Source of the DNA: an uncultured Acidimicrobiaceae bacterium
GTDB taxonomy: Bacteria > Actinomycetota > Acidimicrobiia > Acidimicrobiales > UBA8592
DNA length: 6,655 bases
Assembly (NCBI GenBank): GCA_913031515.1
Contig: CAJWET010000087.1
Coordinates: forward strand, 1-6,655
Direction: 5' to 3'
Positions 1 to 5,788 of this stretch are shown in pieces (the stretch's first letter is position 1; each line of letters opens with the position of its first letter). Both the position numbers and the translations under genes were made by a program. The notes beneath the pieces were generated by a model. That model did no database searches. It worked only from the letters and a program-made list of their open reading frames with translations, and had not been told where the DNA came from.

Positions 1-276
1 CGTTTCGGAGATGGTTTCCATTTGAGTCATGCGGAAGAGATTGTTTCGTCCTATCTTCAGGGGGCTGACACAGAGCATCTTCAATTGTTGGATGATACTG
101 GGAGGGAAAGAATATTTAACTTGGGTTATTACACCTGGGTTGAGCAACAAGGCGTCAGCGTCGAAGATTTTGATGCTAGACGGGACCAAATATTTTGGGA
201 TCAACTGCATCTCATGACCCCAGAATGGGACAAGATGATCAACGAATTTAACGATCAGACAGGTGTGACGGTTTAA
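1..276 (+). CDS. C-terminal part of a PLP-dependent, cysteine-synthase-like protein (5' end outside the window)
   Basis: The reading frame is open from the first base to the TAA at 274-276, so this is the last 91 residues of a gene that begins upstream; the in-window TTG at 22 is not taken as its start. The segment carries the motif NLGYYTWVEQQGV followed by a charged stretch and FWDQL. From memory, this tail (NLxYYTWVEQQG) is typical of the C-terminus of fold-type II PLP proteins annotated as 'pyridoxal-5'-phosphate-dependent protein subunit beta', relatives of cysteine synthase. The catalytic lysine and the phosphate-binding loop lie upstream and cannot be checked, so the reaction is unknown; a lyase or beta-replacement reaction on an amino acid is the family expectation. 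The next gene, a second type II PLP enzyme, starts directly after the stop in the same frame, which supports a shared transcript. The family call rests on tail recognition only. Confidence 0.6.
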   Translation, partial: RFGDGFHLSHAEEIVSSYLQGADTEHLQLLDDTGRERIFNLGYYTWVEQQGVSVEDFDARRDQIFWDQLHLMTPEWDKMINEFNDQTGVTV

Positions 277-1488
277 GTGCTGCGGGAGTCGAATAACCCG
301 AGCCGCTCTTGGCTTGCAACCCCTCCCGCAGCAAGCTGGCCAAACCCAGAAGAAACCGAATTAAACCCCTACATCAAATGGAGAAAACTCCTATGGTCAT
401 GGCACCATTCGATCGAAAAAGGTTGGAGTGATGAGGATTTTATAGATCTGATTACCGCAGTTGATAAGGAAATTGCTGCGATAGATGGAAATGGTTTCCG
501 CATAACCCCATCGGGAGAATGGGAAGAGGTTTCAGAGGTTCTTCCAGATATTTGTTTTTGGAAAGATGAGACAGTGAATGTCGCTGGTTCACACAAAGCG
601 AGGCACCTGATGGGAGTGTTGCTTCATTTGGCGGTTGAAGCTGTGCATAGTGATCGCCGGTTAGCTATTTCTTCATGCGGGAATGCGGCTTTAGCAGCAG
701 CGACAGTTGCGCGGGCAGTAAGTAGGCCTATCGATGTTTTCATCCCTACTTGGGCGAATCCAGATGTTGTAAAGAAGCTTAAAGACCTTGGCGCTTCAAT
801 ACATGTTTGCGAACGGAAAGTGGGAGAAATAGGGGATCCATGTATGAAACGTTTTCAAGAAGCTGTTCAGCTCGGCGCTTTCCCTTTTGGCGTTCAAGCC
901 ACGGAAAATACTATGGCTTTGGATGGAGGGAGGAGTATAGGTTGGGAACTCGCTGAACAAATTTCCACTAATCAGATTGACTACTTATTTGTACAAGTCG
1001 GTGGTGGTGCACTTCTTACGAGCTGCGTCATCGGCCTATTAGAAGCTAAGAGATTTGGCATCCTTGATCAGATTCCTAAAGTATGCGCTGTCCAAACCGA
1101 AGGATGCGCACCGTTTGACAGAGCTTGGAGGGGGATTCCACGCTTCGATACACCTGATGAAAAAGTTGATTATGCCAATGAGAATGCCGAAATATTGATG
1201 ACTCCTTGGCAGGAACCTAAAAGTCTTGCAACTGGAATATTGGATGATGTTACCTACGACTGGCTGGGTGTTGTAAGGGGTCTAGCTCACACCGGCGGGG
1301 AAAGCATCGTAGCCTCAGAGCAGCAAATCGTAGATGCCCATTCATTGGTAAATTCACTAGGCGTTCCAGCAGAACCTACCGGATCCGCAGCCGTTGCAGG
1401 GGTGATGGGTGCACTAAATTCTGGGTATATCGAACGCCAAGACCGAGTTGGTGTTCTACTTACTGGAATTCAGCACCCTTCGAGATAG
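277..1488 (+). CDS. PLP-dependent threonine synthase/dehydratase-like enzyme (fold type II)
   Basis: A complete 403-residue cytosolic enzyme of the tryptophan-synthase-beta fold. Around residues 102-110 the motif VAGSHKARH places the Schiff-base lysine at K107. SCGNAALA (133-140) is the substrate-carboxylate loop, VGGGAL (241-246) the glycine-rich loop that holds the PLP phosphate, and EPTGSAAVAG (366-375) carries the Ser/Thr that would contact the pyridine nitrogen. The N-terminal region (NPYIKWRKLLWSWH, about 30-43, then an AIDGNGF segment) matches a threonine-synthase-like subfamily I recall from Actinobacteria and Chloroflexota; its true substrate is not established. The usual TGxG near the C-terminus reads TGIQ (396-399), a departure from classical members. 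The GTG start is chosen because the in-frame stop ends at 276 and no other plausible in-frame start lies near; only a weak AGGTG (261-265), 11 bases upstream, could serve as ribosome binding site, so translation may be coupled to the preceding gene. Threonine dehydratase or another beta-elimination activity is the main alternative. Confidence 0.82.
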   Translation: MLRESNNPSRSWLATPPAASWPNPEETELNPYIKWRKLLWSWHHSIEKGWSDEDFIDLITAVDKEIAAIDGNGFRITPSGEWEEVSEVLPDICFWKDETVNVAGSHKARHLMGVLLHLAVEAVHSDRRLAISSCGNAALAAATVARAVSRPIDVFIPTWANPDVVKKLKDLGASIHVCERKVGEIGDPCMKRFQEAVQLGAFPFGVQATENTMALDGGRSIGWELAEQISTNQIDYLFVQVGGGALLTSCVIGLLEAKRFGILDQIPKVCAVQTEGCAPFDRAWRGIPRFDTPDEKVDYANENAEILMTPWQEPKSLATGILDDVTYDWLGVVRGLAHTGGESIVASEQQIVDAHSLVNSLGVPAEPTGSAAVAGVMGALNSGYIERQDRVGVLLTGIQHPSR

Positions 1489-1498
1489 GAGCAATGAA

Positions 1499-2659
1499 CT
1501 ACTGTATTGTGGTACGTCCATTTCGAGCGAGTGTGACCCAAATTCGCCCAGGAGGAACAACAAGTTCGTTCCCATCTTCATCCAACAATGTGAACCATTC
1601 AGTATCGGTTTCTCTTGACCAAGTTCCGGAAACTACTCGGCCTTCAGCAAGAACCCAGGCTGGTCCGCTTCCCGTGGTCATTGTTACTGGGACAACGGAG
1701 CCAGATGTGCATCCGTAACAGGTCATATACACATCCATTTCAAGAACTAACAGTGTCTCCGCAGAAACCCGTTGGGCGTTCCCGTCGGCATCTAGGTAAT
1801 AATGGGGATCTCCTGTGGTGCTCTTATCGTACTGATCTAAAACAGGGTTCCAATACCAGCTTGACGAGAACTCATAAGGATACGTCATTGTTATCTGAGT
1901 AGCAGGGTCTGCATCCTCAGGCATTTCTCCGAAATTCCAAAACGGTTCCAGCGGTTCTTCGTAGTCTCCACGGTCATCTAGGGCCCGTAAGGCGAGAGTA
2001 TCTCCGTATAGGTTATGTGGGGGGTAGCGGTTGTTTATTCGAAATGACCCTTCGGGTTCCAGGAAGTAGCGGACTGATGAATTCCAGGCGAGTTCATAGA
2101 CCCATTCCTGTCCGCCTGAATTAATGAAAGTTGTAGCCCAGGCGTTCTGAATAGCGATATCAGTTGGGCGCATAGAACGAATAGGTCCGAGATAATCAAC
2201 ATCAGAAGCCTGGAAGAAAGTAAGATATCGTGTAAGTCCTTCCACCCAGATTTCGAAGATAAGGTCAGCTTTCTCGAAACCAGATTGGGGGCGAGCCTCA
2301 AGGTGGTTGTCGATCTTCACCCCTAAGATTCGTCGCGTCAGACTTTCTTCGGAAACAGCGGTTCCGTTGAGAGGAGAGCGTGTAATTCCATCTCGCTCAT
2401 CTTGTTCGAATTGGGAAAGAACCGGTGTGGGCGTAGGAGTGGCTTCCGGTGGACTAGTTGGACTAAGTGGGCTAGGTGTGGGTTCTGGCGTAGAAGTTGG
2501 AGTCGGCTCGGGCGTCTCCATTTCCTCTATCACTATTTCTACAGGGTCAGCATCCTCACCGCAGGCAAGTAAGGTAACTGGCAAGAAAAAGAGGCAAAGA
2601 ACTATCCAGATGAATGGGGGTAATTCAATTGAGCCGAAGAAATTAGGGGACTTTCGCAC
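1499..2659 (-). CDS. DUF3048 (YerB-like) domain lipoprotein with Pro/Thr linker
   Basis: A 386-residue exported lipoprotein. The N-terminus has a basic residue pair, a hydrophobic segment (about 15-31) and the lipobox LLAC with Cys33 as the lipidation site. Residues 49-79 form a low-complexity linker rich in TP and EPTP that would hold the folded part away from the membrane. The DUF3048 N-terminal domain is recognised from GVKIDNHLEARPQSGFEKAD (113-132) and GPIRSMRPTDIA (158-169). The C-terminal domain ends with a GRVVSGTWSRE...GNELVVPPGRIWVTL pattern (340-377). The family is typified by Bacillus YerB; its biochemical role is unknown to me. A Cys-x-x-Cys pair (C314, C317, in TCYGC) could be a disulfide or metal site. 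The start is GTG, with an in-frame stop 24 bases upstream (2681-2683), so no other start fits. There is no Shine-Dalgarno sequence. The 3' end converges on the PLP enzyme gene with 10 bases between stops. It is probably transcribed separately from the importer genes 142 bases upstream of it. Confidence 0.88.
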   Translation of the reverse strand: MRKSPNFFGSIELPPFIWIVLCLFFLPVTLLACGEDADPVEIVIEEMETPEPTPTSTPEPTPSPLSPTSPPEATPTPTPVLSQFEQDERDGITRSPLNGTAVSEESLTRRILGVKIDNHLEARPQSGFEKADLIFEIWVEGLTRYLTFFQASDVDYLGPIRSMRPTDIAIQNAWATTFINSGGQEWVYELAWNSSVRYFLEPEGSFRINNRYPPHNLYGDTLALRALDDRGDYEEPLEPFWNFGEMPEDADPATQITMTYPYEFSSSWYWNPVLDQYDKSTTGDPHYYLDADGNAQRVSAETLLVLEMDVYMTCYGCTSGSVVPVTMTTGSGPAWVLAEGRVVSGTWSRETDTEWFTLLDEDGNELVVPPGRIWVTLARNGRTTIQ

Positions 2660-2665
2660 AGATGG

Positions 2666-2694
2666 ATAGTAGGGGAAATTTTACTGATTCTGAA
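2666..2694 (-). promoter_or_regulatory. Possible promoter of the DUF3048 lipoprotein gene (leaderless layout)
   Basis: Read on the minus strand, TTCAGA (2689-2694, four of six matches to TTGACA) is separated by exactly 17 bases from TACTAT (2666-2671, four of six matches to TATAAT). Only six bases separate the -10 box from the GTG start, so transcription would begin at or next to the start codon. This agrees with the absence of a Shine-Dalgarno sequence. The boxes are imperfect and such matches arise by chance in AT-rich DNA. Confidence 0.35.
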
Positions 2695-2704
2695 GTCATC
2701 AGAA
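2688..2704. repeat. Perfect inverted repeat, 6-base arms, 5-base spacer
   Basis: TTCTGA (2688-2693) and TCAGAA (2699-2704) are exact reverse complements around AGTCA. The left arm covers most of the proposed -35 box of the DUF3048 gene, so a repressor or activator site is conceivable. The stem is short and AT-rich, and on the minus strand no T run follows it directly, so it does not look like a terminator of the upstream importer operon. A repeat this size can occur by chance. Confidence 0.3.
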
Positions 2705-2801
2705 GAAATTTTAGTGTTTTTAGTATTTTTGAGTGTGTCGACGAGAATTATCCTTAAGCTTTTTCACTTAACTTATGCGGGCCAACCTACGCTCTTTGCT
2801 G

Positions 2802-3941
2802 TTACTCGAACCCGATACTTTCATCGATATATTCATTTGTGAAAATATCTGAAGTTGTTATGCCACTAGTGTCGATTCCAGCATTACCCATCAGATTGAT
2901 AACCCCTTGAATCCGGTTTTGGTCCATATCGCCAACTGTGCTGTTATTCCCATTACCTACAAGGCCTAATTCTCGTTGCGTTTCCACGGAATAGGCAGCA
3001 ATGCCCTCCCCGTAAACCCAAAAAGTGTTGAAAGTCTCTACAGCGTCAACAATAAGCGCATTCGTAGTCGCTGGGTCATCGATGTAACTCACTACAGCCC
3101 GTTGTATTACAGGGACGAGAGACCTTAGGCAGGAGTCAAGTGATGCCTTATCATCGGGGCGAATAGACAGAGTTTGTGAGTAGACCTGAAACCCTGCATC
3201 GTGGAGGAGTTCATATTCGACGTCTTTGTTCCACTCTTCGTATGTGTTCTTGTAATTGTATGGTTCAGCAGAAGCAAACCCCTGCTGTGCTATTACTCCA
3301 TTGCTAGCAATGAAAGTCCCTGGCGACCCGTCATACGAGGGGTCTATCTGGTTTGACGACCATATTCCTTGAGCGATGAAAACATCAGAAAAGACTTCCA
3401 CAGAGAACACGTTTATAGTGATCTTCTGTTCACCTAAGTCGGCAAGAGTTTTGACTTCTGGGTAGACCTCTGGGTCCCACATTATCATTTGTGGGTTCTT
3501 CTCCAAGGGCGCCACGACTGATAATAGAGGGGCGCTAGCAAACCGAGTGATTTGACCTTCAGTATTCGCGTATCCCAAAGTGATACTTGAATCGGTATAC
3601 ATATGGCTAGCCACTGGCGTAAACCCGATAGCCGGACCACCTGTTCTTACTTCAAGACCGATACCAGTATCGGTTCCTCCATCATGCAATGTCCCTGAAA
3701 CAGATCGGTTGTCTTTGTCAATCACGTATGTGCCCTCACCGAAGAGTTCATATGTTGCCCCATACTCTGCTTCGGGAAACCAATCTGTTTGAATTACGAT
3801 AGGATCTGGGCATGAACTCAGCCCTTGGGTAATGGCAGGCTCGTTTACTTCTTTAGAGTCGCCACCACACGCGGTAAAGCTGAAGATCAATAAAGATAAA
3901 ATCGCGCCGATGATTGGCCGAATTATTTGTAGGTGGTTCAT
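2802..3941 (-). CDS. ABC transporter substrate-binding lipoprotein, NMT1/THI5-SsuA-like
   Basis: A 379-residue extracytoplasmic binding protein that would capture the solute and deliver it to the permease encoded just upstream. It has a hydrophobic signal segment (about 9-23) and lipobox FTAC with Cys25, then a polar Gly/Ser/Glu-rich tether to about residue 46. The mature domain opens with IVIQTDWFPEAEYGATYELFG (starting at residue 48), the first strand and ligand loop typical of the NMT1/THI5-like fold. The motif QQGFASAEPYNYKN (219-232) matches the second-lobe loop of this family. It is somewhat longer than the roughly 320-340 residues usual for SsuA/ThiY proteins. Several aromatics (W54, W155, W194, W237, W308) could line the pocket. 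The family takes up sulfonates, nitrate, pyrimidine precursors of thiamine, riboflavin and others, so the ligand cannot be assigned. The ATG at 3939-3941 has only a weak GAGA upstream. The gene follows the permease after 125 bases, which may hold its own promoter. Confidence 0.87.
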   Translation of the reverse strand: MNHLQIIRPIIGAILSLLIFSFTACGGDSKEVNEPAITQGLSSCPDPIVIQTDWFPEAEYGATYELFGEGTYVIDKDNRSVSGTLHDGGTDTGIGLEVRTGGPAIGFTPVASHMYTDSSITLGYANTEGQITRFASAPLLSVVAPLEKNPQMIMWDPEVYPEVKTLADLGEQKITINVFSVEVFSDVFIAQGIWSSNQIDPSYDGSPGTFIASNGVIAQQGFASAEPYNYKNTYEEWNKDVEYELLHDAGFQVYSQTLSIRPDDKASLDSCLRSLVPVIQRAVVSYIDDPATTNALIVDAVETFNTFWVYGEGIAAYSVETQRELGLVGNGNNSTVGDMDQNRIQGVINLMGNAGIDTSGITTSDIFTNEYIDESIGFE

Positions 3942-4066
3942 TTTCTCATAGTTGAAATCAAATAGGAGTTCCGAATAGTATCTCGCTTTCCTTCTTAGCG
4001 CACCAAATCAACATGAAGTGGCGTATGGCATGTAATTAGAAATAAAACCTCAGAGTGACGCTGTTG
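3942..4066. other. Intergenic region between permease and binding-protein genes, nothing decisive
   Basis: I read these 125 bases on both strands for a riboswitch, terminator or strong promoter. The conserved TPP and FMN aptamer cores are not visible. A short imperfect stem (CGCT...AGCG near 3982-3998) has no following T run. A TACTAT lies about 30 bases before the ATG on the minus strand, but without a good -35 box at the right distance. The gap is larger than expected inside a tight operon, so separate control of the abundant binding protein is possible but not shown. Confidence 0.4.
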
Positions 4067-4939
4067 TCAGATCAGCTCAGCCCTATCGGACCATTTGCCA
4101 ACCACCCTGTTTTGAATCCAAGTAAACAATAAGAAGACGGCAACGCCGAGTGCGGAAGAAAGAATTACTGCGGTAAGGAGTTCTTCACCTTGCAGCTCGC
4201 TTGAGAATCGTTTTATTAATTGTCCAAGTCCAACCTCACCTTTGCCGAAGAAGAAATCGCCCACTATCGCACCTATGACAGAAAGCCCAGCAGATATTCG
4301 CAGACCTGCAAAAAGAGCTGGAAGTGCCGCAGGGAACATGAGTTTCTTTAGTCTTGTAAATCTACTTGCGTTATGCAACGTGAAAAGGTCGTGCATGTCC
4401 TTTTCCGCTGATTGTAGGCCGAAAAGAGTGTTGACGATTATAGGGAAGAGCGAAATGATGATGCACACCACTACTCTCGATGTTTGGCCCGACCCCCACC
4501 AAAACATGATCAAAGGTACAATAGCCAGAATCGGGATCGCTTGTAAGGTAACGAGGTAAGGGAAGAGGGCCTTTTCTACGGTGGTAGCTTGACTCATTAG
4601 TACGGCGAGAACAAAGCCGATCAGGATTGCGAAAAAAAGTCCAATCCCAGCCACTTTGGTAGATGACCATAACGACTGCAGCATTTCTGCCATTCCATCT
4701 CTTCCACCCCAATCGAAGAAACCATTTACTAATACTTTGTGGGGGGGTTGAAGCAAGAATCGCTTCTTGTCATCAAGAATTACGTATGAGATGAAATACC
4801 AGCCACCAATAACGAACAATCCAAAAGTTAAAGGGGGAAGAACATTTCTAAGTATCGAATGGAAACGCGAAAGATAATGATCGGCCGGAGAGGAGCTCTG
4901 TTTGCTCACATGGTTACTTCGGTTGGAGGATTCATTCAT
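4067..4939 (-). CDS. ABC transporter permease, SsuC/ThiX-like (BPD_transp_1 fold)
   Basis: A 290-residue inner-membrane protein expected to form a homodimeric channel with the ATPase and binding protein of this cluster. Hydrophobic segments lie near residues 33-54, 95-116, 125-146, 155-175, 210-230 and 256-276, giving six predicted membrane spans as usual for this family. TLQAIPILAIVPLIMFWWGSG (from 131) is a family hallmark. The cytoplasmic EAA coupling loop falls at D184-L-F...N190...L200-M-F-P203, followed by AALPALFAGLRIS; the normally conserved Gly is Asn190 here. The start is placed at the ATG at 4937-4939 rather than the upstream in-frame codon at 4985-4987, because GAGGTGG lies at the right distance and this start overlaps the ATPase stop by 8 bases, a typical sign of translational coupling. 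The N-terminal 20 residues are polar and Ser-rich. The substrate is unknown. Confidence 0.9.
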   Translation of the reverse strand: MNESSNRSNHVSKQSSSPADHYLSRFHSILRNVLPPLTFGLFVIGGWYFISYVILDDKKRFLLQPPHKVLVNGFFDWGGRDGMAEMLQSLWSSTKVAGIGLFFAILIGFVLAVLMSQATTVEKALFPYLVTLQAIPILAIVPLIMFWWGSGQTSRVVVCIIISLFPIIVNTLFGLQSAEKDMHDLFTLHNASRFTRLKKLMFPAALPALFAGLRISAGLSVIGAIVGDFFFGKGEVGLGQLIKRFSSELQGEELLTAVILSSALGVAVFLLFTWIQNRVVGKWSDRAELI

Positions 4940-5684
4940 ATCGTCCACCTCGAAGCGCCTTTGAGATTTCCCCGCAAATATCAGCAAACTCAGGGTCGAA
5001 TCGTTGTCGTGGGGCTCGTGGGTACTGAAAGGGGACCTCGAACTTGGCCACTACGGTTCCTGGACGGTCGGACAAAACGTAAACCCTTTTCGACATGAAG
5101 ACCGCTTCGGCAATTGAGTGGGTAATGAAAAGGCCAGCAAACCCTTCCGTTTGAAATAGGAGTTGAGTCTCTTCGTTTAGTTTTTCCCGTGTTATTTCAT
5201 CTACAGATCCGAAAGGTTCATCGAAGAGGAAGACGTGTGGTTGCAAAGTTAAGGTTCTAGCAAGAGAGGCACGCATCTTCATCCCTCCGGAAAGGGTTTT
5301 GGGGTAGTGGTTTTCAAAACCAGTCAAACCTACTAGGTCTATTGCTCCTTGAGCTTTCCTCTGCCGTTCTTCTTTGGCCATCTGATGCAGTTCACAGAGG
5401 AGTTCAACATTGCCCGTTACCGTTCGCCAAGGCAACAGGGTTGGTTCTTGAAAGATGTATCCTAAATTTTCATCGTCGACATTAACCGACCCAGATGTAG
5501 GTTCTAGCAGGCCAGAAGCTATTTTTAATAGAGTTGATTTTCCGCAACCGGATGGACCTACCACACTTACAAACTCACCGGCATCAATAGAAAAGGAGAC
5601 GTCTCGTAAGGCTTCTGTGCCATCTGGGAAGACCATCCCGATCCCATCAAAGGACAACCTCAAGGTAGAAGTATCTGGCATCAT
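4932..5684 (-). CDS. ABC transporter ATP-binding protein, SsuB/ThiZ/TauB-like
   Basis: A 250-residue cytosolic ATPase that powers the importer. All nucleotide-binding motifs are present: Walker A GPSGCGKST (43-51), Q-loop IFQEPTLLPW (77-86, Gln79), signature LSGGM (131-135) continuing KMRASLAR, Walker B VFLFDE (151-156, catalytic Glu156), D-loop GSVDE (159-163) and switch His189 in FITHSIAEA. The length and the LPWRTV sequence after the Q-loop are characteristic of the nitrate/sulfonate/taurine class of importers. The KMR after the signature, where RQR is more usual, also occurs in some relatives as far as I recall. It is the first gene of the importer cluster; two ATG codons stand in tandem at 5684-5679, and the first has AAGGGGG six bases upstream. 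Its 3' end overlaps the permease start by 8 bases. The gene is divergent from the dehydrogenase gene. Confidence 0.94.
   Translation of the reverse strand: MMPDTSTLRLSFDGIGMVFPDGTEALRDVSFSIDAGEFVSVVGPSGCGKSTLLKIASGLLEPTSGSVNVDDENLGYIFQEPTLLPWRTVTGNVELLCELHQMAKEERQRKAQGAIDLVGLTGFENHYPKTLSGGMKMRASLARTLTLQPHVFLFDEPFGSVDEITREKLNEETQLLFQTEGFAGLFITHSIAEAVFMSKRVYVLSDRPGTVVAKFEVPFQYPRAPRQRFDPEFADICGEISKALRGGRYE
4945..4951 (-). promoter_or_regulatory. Ribosome binding site deciding the permease start
   Basis: GAGGTGG on the minus strand ends five bases before the ATG at 4939. It lies inside the last codons of the ATPase gene. It supports the internal ATG over the longer reading frame that begins at 4987. 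Confidence 0.7.
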
Positions 5685-5690
5685 GAAGTG

Positions 5691-5697
5691 CCCCCTT
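5691..5697 (-). promoter_or_regulatory. Ribosome binding site of the ATPase gene
   Basis: AAGGGGG on the minus strand, one mismatch from AAGGAGG, lies six bases before the first of two tandem ATG codons. It supports the start at 5684 as the first translated codon of the importer operon. Confidence 0.65.
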
Positions 5698-5728
5698 GGT
5701 ATTTATGACTTGTGACACTTTACATGTC

Positions 5729-5757
5729 TTGACCGCTCGTAGCATCATTAATTTAAC
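5729..5757 (+). promoter_or_regulatory. Possible promoter of the short-chain dehydrogenase gene
   Basis: TTGACC (5729-5734, five of six matches to TTGACA) is separated by 17 bases from TTTAAC (5752-5757, four of six matches to TATAAT). Transcription would start near 5764, leaving a leader of about 25 bases that still contains the ribosome binding site. The geometry is good; the -10 box is weak, so this is a suggestion. Confidence 0.42.
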
Positions 5758-5775
5758 AAATGAACAAATAGGTAT

Positions 5776-5782
5776 AGGAAAG
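5776..5782 (+). promoter_or_regulatory. Ribosome binding site deciding the dehydrogenase start
   Basis: AGGAAAG lies six bases before the ATG at 5789. The protein from this ATG begins just before the usual first beta strand of the dehydrogenase fold, whereas the longer frame from 5696 would add 31 residues with no family counterpart and would run through the intergenic region. Confidence 0.7.
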
Positions 5783-5788
5783 AACTCA

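Noticed and set aside
22..276. A small complete protein beginning at the TTG at 22
   Set aside because: The frame is open back to the first base and the sequence matches an enzyme C-terminus, so it is a truncated gene rather than a small one.
1494..1902. Plus-strand open frames over the 3' half of the DUF3048 gene
   Set aside because: They lie opposite a clear family domain and have no ribosome binding site or recognisable protein features.
2307..2669. Plus-strand open frame of 120 codons rich in Gly, Val and Ser
   Set aside because: It is the antisense shadow of the Pro/Thr linker and signal region of the DUF3048 lipoprotein; its apparent repeat is only the complement of TP/EPTP codons.
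2754..2771. TTAAG...CTTAA stem as a terminator after the binding-protein gene
   Set aside because: The stem has only five AT-rich pairs, an eight-base loop and no T run on the minus strand.
4940..4987. Longer start for the permease, adding 16 residues
   Set aside because: The internal ATG at 4939 has a well-placed GAGGTGG and gives the usual short overlap with the ATPase stop; the extra residues fall within the ATPase coding end.
5696..5788. Longer start for the dehydrogenase, adding 31 residues
   Set aside because: The extension has no counterpart in the SDR family and crosses the promoter region; the ATG at 5789 has a good AGGAAAG in front.
5685..5788. TPP or FMN riboswitch upstream of the importer, which would have identified the substrate
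   Set aside because: The conserved aptamer segments are not visible in this region or in the 125 bases before the binding-protein gene, and the spaces are short for such elements.
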